Shown piece after piece: positions 33,047-42,999 of a stretch of DNA of 64,000 nt. Both the position numbers and the translations under genes were made by a program. The DNA is from Amyloporia xantha (Eukaryota; Basidiomycota; Agaricomycetes; Polyporales; Adustoporiaceae): contig JAYKKR010000001.1 in NCBI GenBank assembly GCA_036971615.1, positions 2,852,001-2,916,000 of the forward strand, written 5' to 3'. The number at the start of each line of letters is the position of its first letter. Position 1 is the first letter of the stretch. The notes beneath the pieces are model-generated. The model ran no database searches. It saw only the letters and a program-made list of their open reading frames with translations, and was not told the DNA's origin.

Positions 33047-34491
33047 ATGTCCGCTGCCTCTCGATCCGCCACTCCCGCCTCGACGTCTTCGCTCGTCAAC
33101 CGCCGCCTTGCCTCCCTGCTGCTGGTTCTCGATGCGCCGCCGGCCGCCGACGCGACTGCCGATGTGGTCGAAGAGTGGGCTCAAGACCTCTCGCCCCTCG
33201 TCGTAAGTTGTCCATTGTCTGGCTGTGTTCGTTACACTGACCGTGCGTTCGAATAGCTCGCCTATCGAAAGGCCCTTGGCGCCATTCGGGACGAGGAAAC
33301 GGAGATTCGTATCGCCGACACCGTCAAGCAGCTCGCCCAAAGGGCTTCGGAGTCGTGGGTTGACTGGGCGCGCGGTGATTGGCCCGAGCTCGCGACCGCT
33401 ATCGACGTCGAGCTGGCACGACGCGCCGAGGAACAAAAGCGCCTCGCCGAGGAGGAAGAACGTCGCGCCGAAGAAGCTCAGAAGCGTGCGAAGGCCGCCG
33501 AGGATTGTCGGCTCGAAGACGAGCGCCGTAAAAAGCAGGAAGACGCTGATCGTCTCCAACGCGCGGAAGACGAACGCCGTAAGAAGGCTGAAGAGGAGGA
33601 ACGTCGGGAGCAGGAAGCTGCCGATGAAGAATTGGCGAAGATCGCAGCGGCCGAAGGATTGATCGACGAGTCCACCGTCGTTGGCGCCGCGCCGGGTGGT
33701 TCGAAGGGCAAAGGCCGCGCGAAGCCGGACGATGAAGTCATCGAGTTGTCGGATGACCCGTCGTTGGTAGGCCTGTTCTCTCTTTGGTCGATCGATCGCT
33801 GATTTTCGGTGTAGAAGACGCCGCGTTCGCTCGAGCGTCCGCTCGCGATGACGGAGGCCGACATGGCCGCTGTTGCGCTCGCGAAGAGGCAGTCGGGACA
33901 AAAGGTAAGTGAGACTGGCCGCCGATATGTGCCGCTTGCTAACTTCGTTCTTGTAGTGCGATCGGTGCGCCGGCTACCGTTCGGCGCCGGTCGATTGTAT
34001 CTGGGTCGAAGGCTCGACATCGTGCGAAAGGTGCGCGCAGTCCCAGCAGGGCTGCTACTTCGACAAGGTCTCCGTTGTTGGGAAGACGAAGAAAACGCAC
34101 GGTGGGGGCGCGATGAAGAAACGTGGTAAGTGGCTCGTCGGAGGGTTTCTTCTCACCTAACACCATGTCAGGTCGTCAAGCTTCTCCTGGTCCTTCCCTC
34201 GCCGAATCGAGTGGATCGAAGAAGCGTCGAGTCGATGAGACTCCGCGCCCGTCGCTCCGGCTGCCGCTCGATGGGGCCAGCCGTCTTGGGCTTGAACAGG
34301 ACGACCTCGACGCGCTCGGCCTCGATGCCGAATCTCGGGGGATCATTCGCGTCATCCGCGAGGAGCGCGCTCTCATCGCTCGCCGTCGAGCGCTCCTACA
34401 CGATATGGACCTTGACCTCCAGGAGATGGAGAAGACCGCGCTTGCGAATGGAGGGATCGGGTTCGTCCGCGGGGCTGTCGACGAGGACTAG
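33047..34491 (+). CDS. Antisense spliced gene in retroelement B: coiled-coil protein with cysteine cluster
   Basis: Exons 33047-33202, 33257-33766, 33815-33904, 33957-34125, 34172-34491 (1245 nt, 414 aa). All junctions are GT...AG and in frame. N-terminus MSAASRSATPAST. Exon 2 carries ESWVDWARGDWPELATAID and a long charged coiled coil. Exon 3 contains MTEADMAAVALAKRQSGQK. Exon 4 starts with the cluster CX2CX9CX8CX2CX6C (CDRCAGYRSAPVDC ... CERCAQSQQGC). Exon 5 has a basic SKKRRVDE (nuclear-localisation-like) and RLPLDGASRLGLEQDDLDAL. The gene runs opposite to pol and has its own TATA box. It is intact in both copies despite sequence divergence, which argues for function. Possible roles: regulation of the element's transcription, integration targeting, or defence against host silencing; none is shown. 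Confidence 0.75.
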
Positions 34492-34953
34492 GCGATGTCG
34501 CAAGTCGTACTGTAGCGTAGTTATAATCGTGTCGTAGAATCTCGCGTATTTGGTCGAATCGAAAATGTGGCCGTTGGCCTAGACGAAAAACTGTGGGAAC
34601 TCAAAAAAAAAGGAAATAAGCGTGCTCGAAGCAGATAGTAACAAGATCGAGGGACATAGAAGCTAAAATCGAAAAGTTCGTAGTGAAAGAAAAATGGAGA
34701 AATGAAAAATATAGGCTCAGTTTGTCATCACAGCCTAGGAGGACTCTTCTAAGGTGAGCCTCCGCGCAACTGTCGAGTCGAAGCGTTCGAAGAACGTCGA
34801 AGCGATATCGCGACTTTCGAGTTGAATCGAAGTAATCGTACAATGGAGAATCTAGATCGTAGGAGAAAATCAAGCATATAGCGTAACATGAGAGCAGAAA
34901 CGGAGAGAAGAAAGTACGCATCATGTTGTACAAGTAAGAAAAGTGGAGAACCT
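34492..34953 (-). other. Element B region between integrase and antisense gene
   Basis: T-rich on the pol strand with no ORF of note; convergent 3' ends of pol and the antisense gene fall here. Confidence 0.5.
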
Positions 34954-36141
34954 CTATTCGTCGCGTTCTTCGGCTTCTTCGACTTCATCATCGTCGTCGT
35001 CGCCGAGAGAATTCGATAGTTCTAGTTCTCGAAGGCGCTCTGTCGAGACATCTTCGAGATCTTCGGGAATTGGGATGGATTTGCGCGCGAAGTACGGAAT
35101 GACGCGGAATGCTGCGATAGGTCGATCAAGGACTGTACCGTCGAGCTCGCACACAATGTACGCGCCGCCCTTGTTGCGCGAGACAACGATGAGGGGGCCT
35201 AGGTATCGCGGGCGCATCTTGCGGTTGAGGGACTTCTCGATCTTCGTGTTGCGTATGAGTACTAGAGCTCTGCGTTTGAAGTCGAAATCCTGGATCGAGT
35301 GTTCGTGCTCCTTTTCGAAGCGAATTGCTGCCATTCGACGTGCTTCGTAAACCTTCGAATGGAGTTCGGTGACTTGCTCGACGCGTTTCTGGAGCGCGAT
35401 GGCTCTTCGGGCGATGAGGTCGGTCGTAGAAAGAATCGAGGTTGGCGGGGGTTGGAGATACGTTGCTTCGACGATGTCGAGGGGAATGAGGGGATGGGTG
35501 CCCGTAACAGCGAAGTAGGGTGAGCAGCCCATGCGTCGTCGAGTCGTGATGCGCTCGGACCAAAAGACGAAATACGCAGCTTGGGACCACTTCTTCTCAT
35601 CTCCGTCGGCTGTCTTGAAGAGAGCTTGCCGTGTGCTGAAGTGCGGACGTTCGACGAGACCGTTCGCTCTCGAATTGTACCCGCTGATTCGAATATGATT
35701 GATATGGTACTTCTTCGAAAGGTAGTCGGCCGCCTTGATGAACGCCGTACCGTTGTCGGTGACGATCTCGCTGAGCGCGCCCCATCGACAGAGGATGTCT
35801 TCGAAGATCCAGTCGGCGAGGGCTTTCGCTGTCTCTTTTCGAAGCATTCGGAACTCGGGGTAAGTCGTGAGCGAGCATCTACCTTGTACCAAGTACTTGT
35901 ATCCGCCGGAAGCAGGCATGTGCATGGTGTCGATGTGAATTTTCGCGAAGATCGGGGCTGGGACTGCGACGGTCGGAGGGATGAGGATTTGTCGAACTTG
36001 TCGAGACTGGCAGATATGGCACGATCGAACGAACCAAGCGATGTCGGCGTAGTGGAACGGCCACCAAAATCGCTCGTTGACGAAGGCTCGCGTCGCGTAG
36101 ATTCCTCGATGCGCGGTACGGTCGTGGCATTCTCGAAGGAT
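34954..36141 (-). CDS. Element B integrase domain (in frame after a TGA)
   Basis: Directly after the TGA at 36142-36144 the same frame encodes the H2C2 zinc site (CHDRTAH, CHICQSRQ), the DDE core (KIHIDTMHMP, IVTDNGTAF, NGLVERPH) and a C-terminal region (KMRPRYLGPLIVV), ending in an acidic tail at 34954. Unlike copy A it has no indel. Expression would need readthrough of the TGA, reinitiation, or an ancestral sense codon. Confidence 0.85.
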   Translation of the reverse strand: MLRECHDRTAHRGIYATRAFVNERFWWPFHYADIAWFVRSCHICQSRQVRQILIPPTVAVPAPIFAKIHIDTMHMPASGGYKYLVQGRCSLTTYPEFRMLRKETAKALADWIFEDILCRWGALSEIVTDNGTAFIKAADYLSKKYHINHIRISGYNSRANGLVERPHFSTRQALFKTADGDEKKWSQAAYFVFWSERITTRRRMGCSPYFAVTGTHPLIPLDIVEATYLQPPPTSILSTTDLIARRAIALQKRVEQVTELHSKVYEARRMAAIRFEKEHEHSIQDFDFKRRALVLIRNTKIEKSLNRKMRPRYLGPLIVVSRNKGGAYIVCELDGTVLDRPIAAFRVIPYFARKSIPIPEDLEDVSTERLRELELSNSLGDDDDDEVEEAEERDE

Positions 36142-38640
36142 TCAAAGTCGATCGCCGGGCTTGACGACTAGTTTGTGTGCGCCGTGGCTGTCTTTGCGCC
36201 AGAGGATGTCGTTATCGAGGAAAAACTGCATGCAATACTTGATGAACCCTTCGTAGACGCTGTCGGAGATGTCGTCCGGCTTCGCTAATGTTCGATGAAA
36301 TTCGAGGACGTCGTCGAGCTTCGCGTCGGCGAGTTGCGCTTGCTCCGATCGAGGCACTAGCTCGTAGCTATCCTCCTCCTTATTGAAATCTGAGCCGTCC
36401 TCGGCTCTGTCATTGGTTAAGACGGCAAGCGAAGGGACGGATGGGAGGGGCTGTATCTGGTGTACGAACGAATGCATCTGGTCGATCCAATCGTCGAACT
36501 CTTCGTCGACCTCGTCTTCGATGACATCGCCGGGCTGGGCTGTTCGTCGAGAGAGGCCGTCGGGGCCGTGCATCGTACCGGGGACGTGGACGAGTGTGAA
36601 ATGGAATGTGAGAATAGATATGATCCACCGGTTAATACTCGCGCTTGGGGCTATGTCCGGATTCTTCAGCATACCCTTGATGTACCGTGCATCGACTTCG
36701 ACGATGAGGTTCCGAACGCCGATGAGGTAGAGTCGAAGGGATCGAAGCGCACGAAACAGGCCGTAGATTTCGAGCTTGGGTTGCGAAAACCGTCGTTCGT
36801 GATCGTTGAGCGTAATCGAGCCGAAACGATTGTAGTATCGAATGCGGGTGTTGGCTTCATCGCATTGACACAGGTGGTATCCGACTGCAATGAAAGACGT
36901 GTCGACGGCGAGGATAACGGGGGAGGGGGAATCGTAATTGATGGCTCGAAGGGCGGGGGAAGAGAGTAGCGCGGCCTTGAGATCTTCCTGCGCCGCGATT
37001 TGCTCCGGACCGAACTCGAACTCGACGTCCTTCCTCGTGAGGCGTACGAGCGCGTCGGCGCGGTGAGCGAAGTTGCGGATGAAGATTCGAACGACGCCGA
37101 TGGTTCCGAGGAACGCTCGAACGTCGGATAGAGTAGCGCAGGGGCCCCAGTTGCGTATCGAAGCGACGCGAGAGTCGTCGGGAAGTCGTCCTTGAGGAGT
37201 GCAGCGATGTCCTACCACCATGATTTCTCGAGCGATGAGGATGCTCTTTACTCCGGAAAAGGTACCTCCTGCGTAGCGCATTCGAGTGACGACGCGGTTC
37301 ATGTTCTCGAAATGCTCCCACACAAATCGTCGAATGCCGTGGTTCGAAGGGAGCCGTTCGTCGTCGTAGTCGGATTCGGGACCTTTGACGGGAACGTCGT
37401 CGACGTAGGGTACCGTGACGTGCGGGATCTCGGGCTGGAGGATGTAGGTGACATCGTCGTGGAATATGGGGACCGAGTTCGTCCAACCCATCGGGAGCGT
37501 CACAAGCCGCATGGGTCCGTAGGGTGTCTGGAACGTCGTTAGGTCTCTCGAAGACTCCGCGATGAGTCGTTCGTCGTAGCCGACGTAGAGGTCGAGCATG
37601 CCGCCGCATGGTCTTCCTCCGAATTGTTCTGCGAGGTACTCGGGCGTCGGCGGTACACCGGAATGTTGAATTGTGACTGCGTTGAGGGGCTCGAGTGAGT
37701 GAACGAGTCGAAGAGATTTACCGTCCTTCTTTACAACGCAGAACCACCGCGATCGATACGAAGAGTTCGATGGTTCGTAGACTCCGGCGGCGATCTTTCG
37801 TTTGATCACCGCGCAGACTTCGTTGTAGATCCCGGGCGGAATGGGGATATTCTTCTGCACCCAGGGCGTGTGAGGAACGACGGGGAAGTCGACGGGAGGG
37901 AAATACTCAGGCTTGAAGCATCCGCGCTCGTCGTCGGTCCATGCGAAGGCTTCGTTGTGCAGGCACATGAAGTGATGGAGGACTCGACGTTCGTCGGGGA
38001 GTAGGAAATCGCCGTCGTGAAGCTTCTCGGTAGTTTCGAAGCGTTCGAGGGTGTATCGACCGGTAGGCTTGAATGGCGGGGGGTCAGTCGAGAGCTTAGG
38101 CATGATGGATAGAGGGTCGCCCTTGATGTCCCGAAGTATGCGAAACTGTTCGGGGACGGCACCAAGGACGGGTCGGGTCTTGAGAGCGACAGGCTTGTAC
38201 TTCTTCTTCGTCGCGGCGAGTATCTTGTGCGTCGAAGGCGTCGAAGTCGAAGTCGTTGGAGGGAAAGGGAGAATTGAATTGGAAAACTGAGAAATGGACT
38301 TCTTCGGGACGGGAGCGGGCGGAGTCGAAGCGAACGGAGCTGAAAATAGAAGGGTCGAAGCCCACGTCGAAGTGTTCGACGGGGCGGCATTACCAGCTGT
38401 AGTGTCCGAAGCGTAAAGAGACTGCAAATATGATGAGACGGAGGTGCATGCGGAGAGATACAGAGACGAAACAGCGTTCGGAGTCGAGGAATCAATAGGA
38501 GAGACGAAGGAAATACTTGGTTTTACCCCATCGTAGTCGATGACTAGAGCGGCTTCTCCTTGATCATGGGGAATCAATTCCTCGAAGCGAGAAAATGCGG
38601 CTTGCGACACCCGAAAGGATGCTGCTGGCCTCGCGATCTT
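36142..38640 (-). CDS. Element B reverse transcriptase-RNase H
   Basis: The frame reads KIARPAASFRVSQ, then RT with FCVVKKDGKSLRLVHSLEP, TPYGPMRLVTLPMGWTNS and the catalytic YVDD (37396-37407), then RNase H (AVDTSFIAVG, KLEIYGLFRAL, VDARYIKGM), ending at TGA 36142-36144. The frame is open upstream to 38913, but that part overlaps the protease in the wrong frame, so the true start is probably near 38640 through a -1 shift from protease. Catalytic residues are intact. Confidence 0.85.
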   Translation of the reverse strand, partial: KIARPAASFRVSQAAFSRFEELIPHDQGEAALVIDYDGVKPSISFVSPIDSSTPNAVSSLYLSACTSVSSYLQSLYASDTTAGNAAPSNTSTWASTLLFSAPFASTPPAPVPKKSISQFSNSILPFPPTTSTSTPSTHKILAATKKKYKPVALKTRPVLGAVPEQFRILRDIKGDPLSIMPKLSTDPPPFKPTGRYTLERFETTEKLHDGDFLLPDERRVLHHFMCLHNEAFAWTDDERGCFKPEYFPPVDFPVVPHTPWVQKNIPIPPGIYNEVCAVIKRKIAAGVYEPSNSSYRSRWFCVVKKDGKSLRLVHSLEPLNAVTIQHSGVPPTPEYLAEQFGGRPCGGMLDLYVGYDERLIAESSRDLTTFQTPYGPMRLVTLPMGWTNSVPIFHDDVTYILQPEIPHVTVPYVDDVPVKGPESDYDDERLPSNHGIRRFVWEHFENMNRVVTRMRYAGGTFSGVKSILIAREIMVVGHRCTPQGRLPDDSRVASIRNWGPCATLSDVRAFLGTIGVVRIFIRNFAHRADALVRLTRKDVEFEFGPEQIAAQEDLKAALLSSPALRAINYDSPSPVILAVDTSFIAVGYHLCQCDEANTRIRYYNRFGSITLNDHERRFSQPKLEIYGLFRALRSLRLYLIGVRNLIVEVDARYIKGMLKNPDIAPSASINRWIISILTFHFTLVHVPGTMHGPDGLSRRTAQPGDVIEDEVDEEFDDWIDQMHSFVHQIQPLPSVPSLAVLTNDRAEDGSDFNKEEDSYELVPRSEQAQLADAKLDDVLEFHRTLAKPDDISDSVYEGFIKYCMQFFLDNDILWRKDSHGAHKLVVKPGDRL
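36373..36404 (-). promoter_or_regulatory. Central polypurine-tract-like copy inside pol of element B
   Basis: Same ATTTCAATAAGGAGGAG block as at the 3' polypurine tract; conserved at the same pol position in A (6206-6237). Confidence 0.45.
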
Positions 38641-38819
38641 CCTCGCGCGTACGTCGGAATCGTGACGGTTTCGCCGGTGTTCGGGCAGAGGATCGTGATC
38701 GTCTGGTTCTCGTCGGCGAAGTTCTTGACGACGCTCTGCGTGAGCACGTCGAAGGGTCGTCCGAGGAGAATGTCGTAGGCTGCATTTCGAATAACGTTGT
38801 AAGGAATGGGTACGCGCTA
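38574..38819 (-). pseudogene. Element B protease, C-terminal part
   Basis: Reads VPIPYNVIRNAAYDILLGRP, FDVLTQSVVKNFADENQT and TGETVTIPTYARG, the usual flap and end of this protease family, terminating at TGA 38574-38576 in a frame overlapping RT by about 65 nt. It is separated from its N-terminal half by the insertion at 38820-40290. Confidence 0.8.
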
Positions 38820-40290
38820 CCCTATGAACGGACGGTAGGGCAGGACGAGACAGTGGAACGAAGGAGAGGTGATCACGCGGGACAAGGGAGCTCGGCGGAA
38901 GCAAGCATCGCATTCGAACGGAACAGCTACAAGACGGAGCATGGCATTCGAATGGAACGACTACAGGACTGAACGTTAATCTACGGTCGACAAGTCGATG
39001 GGAGCGTCGGGCCCTTCCCCGCCGATGTCAGAGAACGAGCGGTGGCGCGGGGGACGATAAATAGTCTCCCGGTGGTAACGGAAATCCTCCTCCGCAGGGG
39101 TACGGGCCCGCGAGGGACCTCCCTCCCGACGTCCTCCCCTTCCTCCCAGAGCATGAGCGGCGACACGGATCGAGTGCTCTAAGTCTTCGAAAGCCCGCGG
39201 ATAGGGACGCATACGGTCCAGAGTGTCCGAGAACTGGCGGGCGATAAGTTCGAGCCGTTCCAAAGCCTCATCGGTACGTTCCTCGGTGACGCGGGGAGGG
39301 GTCCAGAAGGCTTCTTCCGTGTACAACGGGAGGGGAGGCGGAGTGCCAGCTTCGTCCCGCTGCGCATTAGAGCGGACCTCGTCGGGGCTCCAGGCGATCC
39401 CAGGATAAGGGACTGCACCGCGATGGCTCAGGGAGGAGCGGAAGATCGAGTCGATGTAGTGGACGAGCTCGCGGAGGGTAACGAAGGCAGTGAGCGGAGG
39501 GAGCGTGAGGTTCCCCGCGGCTATGGCTTGGGCTCGAGCCTCATAGGCGAGGGCGCTGCGGGACGGGACGTGAGGGGAAGGAAAGAGAAGTAAAGGAGAA
39601 GGTGGACAGACCAGCAGCCAGCGCACTCCGTGGGCCCAGGCAAGCCAAGCAGCCGGATCGGAAGGGCGGAATGAAGGCTCAACAACGCATTCAGCGCGAA
39701 GCACGTCTACGAGGAGGAGGTAGCGGCGGACGTGGAGGGAACCGATGGGGTCGGTGGGTTCGGCGGGCTCAGACATGGCGAATGAGGCGAAGGGAGGGAA
39801 GAGCGCGCGGAAGGAGGATAAGTGAGTCAGGGGAAGAGTCGGAGGGGAGGCAGCGGGAGGTAGCGGGAGGAAGCGGGAGGGAGAGTGACGTGGCAGCGCA
39901 CGCGGGACGAGGTATATAGGAGGAAGGGGGACGAGGCGGAAGGGGGAATCTACCATCTGGTACGAGCTGCGACTGGGACTTTGACTTTCACGCGACCGGG
40001 TTTTCTTGCTCAGCGGAGCTACACTGCGTTTTACTTCTACGAGAGGGCGAGCAAGCGGCTTGACCCATTTTACTGCGATTCGGGATATCTACTGCGTACT
40101 TAGGACTGCGACTGCGACTTGACTGGGATAGCACACATAGAGCGTCCCCCATATACCTACGAGTCTCTAGCTCAATCAATTCTTTTCTCTCTTGCTCATC
40201 CTCCGTGCCAGACGCTGCGAACGTCTTCACTCCCCTTCCCCTTCGACTCATTGATCTGTTCCTTCCAGGTGTGCTTATTGCACAGCGGGA
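38820..40290 (-). mobile_element. 1.47-kb insertion in element B protease carrying one ORF
   Basis: The protease reading stops after YLQAHVV (about 40292) and resumes at VPIPYNV (about 38812), so the segment between is foreign. It holds a TATATA (minus, about 39910), a 266-aa ORF, and a short repeated tail (two units with CCATTCGAATGCCATGCT-like sequence near 38890-38960). No LTRs, clear TIRs or poly(A) are seen. The duplication is unclear (GTAA/GTAG). Class unknown; possibly a non-autonomous retroelement. Confidence 0.6.
38976..39776 (-). CDS. ORF of the protease insertion, unknown function
   Basis: From ATG 39776 (MSEPAEPTDPIGSLHVRRYL) the ORF encodes 266 aa ending APIDLSTVD. The open frame extends upstream to 39956, but MSEP lies a typical distance from a TATATA at about 39910. 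The first half is mostly helical and hydrophobic (WLAWAHGVRWLLVCPPSP). The second contains LRELVHYIDSIFRSSLSH and SPDEVRSNAQRDEAGTP, followed by an Arg/Gly-rich tail. It loosely resembles small Gag-like or capsid-like fungal proteins, but I do not recognise a family. Confidence 0.5.
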   Translation of the reverse strand: MSEPAEPTDPIGSLHVRRYLLLVDVLRAECVVEPSFRPSDPAAWLAWAHGVRWLLVCPPSPLLLFPSPHVPSRSALAYEARAQAIAAGNLTLPPLTAFVTLRELVHYIDSIFRSSLSHRGAVPYPGIAWSPDEVRSNAQRDEAGTPPPLPLYTEEAFWTPPRVTEERTDEALERLELIARQFSDTLDRMRPYPRAFEDLEHSIRVAAHALGGRGGRREGGPSRARTPAEEDFRYHRETIYRPPRHRSFSDIGGEGPDAPIDLSTVD

Positions 40291-41327
40291 GGAGCACCAA
40301 GCCTTACAACGTGAGCCTGCAGATATAACACGATGTCACCGATGCGGAAGGGAACGTTTCGAATCAGCCCTAACGATCGGTCCACCTCGCCGTTCGCGGA
40401 CTGCATGTTCAGCTGGATTGTAGGATCGAAGAGAAGGTTGAGACCGAGGCAGATCTCTTCCGACATTGCGACGATTTGCGAGCCGGGATCGACGATGCAT
40501 TCGATCTGTTCCTTGTTGTCGATCAGAGCGATGATCGAACGAATTGCATTTGAATCGCGGGCGACAGTGAATTCTGCGGGATATTCGCCTTGGGGGACAT
40601 GCTTCAAGTACGTTTCGTAGGGGTCGGGGACGATCGTAGCACCGGGTTCCAGCGTCGCGCCCGAACACGAAAGCTGGTTGATCGAGATCACCTCGTCGTC
40701 GGCGACTTCTACGATGTGGGCTGACGCGACGGGTTCCGTCGAGACTCGCTTCGGGGTGACGGCGTCGCGGTACTTGGTTCGAACGTCCGGCGCGATCGAA
40801 AGAAGCTCTTCGGGGGTCAGCGTGACGAACTGCGACTTCATCGAACGCTGAAAGATCTCCTCGGCGAGCTTCGGCTGGATGATAGGGACGATGGTTTTGT
40901 ACGCTGGTTCCTTGCCCTTGTCGTTCGAGGGCTTCGGCGGTGTTGCGAAGTTTCGAACGTTCGGTGGGGCGTAGGTTGCGTCGCGAGCGTTGGCGAAAGG
41001 ATGTACTGGTGGTGCTGCGGGAGCGGACGTAGTAGTAGGTTGAGACGTGGATTGCGTAGGTGGCGAAGGAGATGGTGAGGGTGCTGCTGCTGGTATTGTC
41101 GGAGGCGGGGCCGTGCTTGTCGAAGTGCTCGAGGGTGCCGCCGCTTCCTTCGATGTACCCGATCCCGAGGCTTCCGCGTTCTTCGGGACTGCCGTTGTCG
41201 TAGGCTTCTTCCGCTGTAGAATCTCGACGCCGTCGAAGACCTCCCTTCGCTTCCGAAGCTGAAGGAGTTCTCGTTCTAGCGCCTCGATCCTTCCGCTGGT
41301 GTTGAGCGTGAACGTTTGTACGGTCGG
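40291..41327 (-). pseudogene. Element B spacer and aspartic protease N-terminal part
   Basis: In the same frame as gag, just after gag's TGA, the sequence reads LERELLQLRKRREVFDG, a Pro/Thr/Ser linker, QRSMKSQFVTLTPEELLS, and the protease site IECIVDPGSQIVAMSEEICL with NMQSANGEVDRSLGL. The catalytic triplet is DPG in place of DSG/DTG, as in some fungal relatives. It ends at the 1.47-kb insertion. Confidence 0.75.
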
Positions 41328-42392
41328 TCAGTCGTCGATCTCGAAGAGCATTGTCGGAGCGGCGGGTGCTGCAGGATTTCTTCGATGCCATTCGTATATT
41401 CGATCTCGTATTGTGAGACCAGGGATCGTTCGAGGGCAGAAGCTACCGTTCGGGAGGACGATCTTGCCTTCGGTGTTCCGCTTGCACTTGCCTTCCCGAA
41501 TGTCGATCGCCGCGAACTCGCAGGTGCCTACCCTGCAGCCACGATTGCCGCAGTAGTGGCATGTCTGCTCGGTTTCGCCGTTCTCGTGTACGTGGACGTG
41601 GGCGGCGGCTTGTTGTCTCGGGGCGGGGGCGTGGTTGTGCGTCGCATGCGTTGTCGGCTGAATGAGCGTTGCGATCGTCTTCGACAGACTTTCGATGATC
41701 ATCGAGATGTCTTCGGTTTTGATCATCCCGGGGGGTACCGTAGTCGAAGCGTTCGATGTCGAAGCAACAGACTGGGTAGCCGCTGTCGTAGGTGTGCTCG
41801 AAGTTCCGTGTAAAATGAAAGTAGCCGCAGCGTGAATCTCTGCCATGGTGTACGGGTCGTCGGCGTAGTGGTCGGGGTGTTTGAGATGGAGTCGGGTCTC
41901 GAGCCGCGTAAGCAACGCTGGCTGGAACCCTCGAAGGAATGCGCGGCTTTGTTCGATAGTCGAGAGTCTATTCTGTGCAATGAGGTGCTTCGTGATGGCC
42001 ATGAAATCGCGGTAGTAACAGCCTAGATCTGCCGCGTTGTGAATCCCGATACGAGCGCGCTCTCCGATGAGCTGATCCATGTCTGCCAGCGACCATTTTC
42101 TTGTATCGTCGGCGCCAGGATAGAGTGCTCGTACGTCTGCTTTCCATTCGTTGTAGCTCTTGTTTACATCGACGAAGGATTCGATGGTTTCCCACAAGTC
42201 GGCGACGTCGATCGAAGGGTACCGAATGGCCCACTGTTTCTTGGCCGCGTTGTCGGTAATCTGACACCGGGCGAACAACGCCTCGAGATCCTGGAAGTAA
42301 CGCCGAAGCGAACGGACTTCCGACGGGTCGAAGCTCGGTGCCGTCGAATGACCGCGCGGGGGCATCAACGGTGGGTTCGCGTTCTGACTCAT
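41328..42392 (-). CDS. Element B Gag with CCHC-like zinc finger
   Basis: MSQNANPPLMPPRG, a capsid-like helical region (RRYFQDLEALFARCQ, KKQWAIRYPSIDVADLWE, LHLKHPDHYADDPYT), a Thr/Ser linker, His-rich HVHVHENGETEQ, then CHYCGNRGCRVGTCEF and a C-terminus ending MLFEIDD-TGA. The frame stays open upstream for about 200 more codons to the primer-binding site without an ATG, so a longer product is possible through a non-AUG start or leader intron. The next frame downstream is the same, separated by one TGA followed by C. Confidence 0.8.
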   Translation of the reverse strand: MSQNANPPLMPPRGHSTAPSFDPSEVRSLRRYFQDLEALFARCQITDNAAKKQWAIRYPSIDVADLWETIESFVDVNKSYNEWKADVRALYPGADDTRKWSLADMDQLIGERARIGIHNAADLGCYYRDFMAITKHLIAQNRLSTIEQSRAFLRGFQPALLTRLETRLHLKHPDHYADDPYTMAEIHAAATFILHGTSSTPTTAATQSVASTSNASTTVPPGMIKTEDISMIIESLSKTIATLIQPTTHATHNHAPAPRQQAAAHVHVHENGETEQTCHYCGNRGCRVGTCEFAAIDIREGKCKRNTEGKIVLPNGSFCPRTIPGLTIRDRIYEWHRRNPAAPAAPTMLFEIDD

Positions 42393-42978
42393 GTTCGTAG
42401 CGTTAGAAGTAGGAGCTGGGTTCGAAGAGGACGCGGTAGAAGTCGAAGGATTCGTTGGTGCGAGCGGTGCGGGGTTGGAGTTCGAAGCTGCGTTCGAAGG
42501 TGCCGATGCTGGCTGAGGTGCCAGGTTGGACGTAGGTACGACTGGAAGTCGCGAAGAGGATGCGATGGATGGCTGAGCGTGGGCGCGAAAAGAAGACGGA
42601 GTCGGAAGTACGAGATTCGAAGTTGACGAGATGGGATCCTCGGGTTCGGGCGAAGATCCGGATTGATCGAAAAGATCGGGAGACGAAGTGGCGTAGTCGG
42701 AAGTAGTGAGGCCTAGAAGCTCGGGGGACGAAGTGCGTTCTTCGGAGGTCGACGGGATTGGTTCTTCATCGAAGTCGTCCTGGAGTTCTTGGTCGATCTC
42801 GTCTTCTTCGTCGCGGTCGAAGTTACCGGGAATTGTCGGAGAGGGAGTCGAGAGTGTTCGAGAGGAGCTGTCGAGGTTTTCGCTGGCGCTGCGACTAGCA
42901 GCCTCACGCGCTTGCGAGCGGGTGAGTACTGGAGACGTTTTCGGAAACCCGAAAGCGGCGAATTCTTGCCTGAAACCC

Positions 42979-42995
42979 CCTCGCGGTGGGCTCCA
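42979..42995 (-). promoter_or_regulatory. Primer-binding site of element B
   Basis: TGGAGCCCACCGCGAGG on the minus strand, four bases inside the 5' LTR; it begins TGG, complementary to a tRNA CCA end. The tRNA is not identified. Confidence 0.6.
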
Positions 42996-42999
42996 GAAA

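Noticed and set aside
32978..33901. 307-aa minus-strand ORF in element B
   Set aside because: Mirror of the coiled-coil exon; it crosses intron positions of the plus-strand gene and has no family motifs.
40336..41391. 351-aa minus-strand ORF between gag and protease
   Set aside because: Arg-rich shadow; the real frame is the gag/protease frame, which contains the DPG active site.
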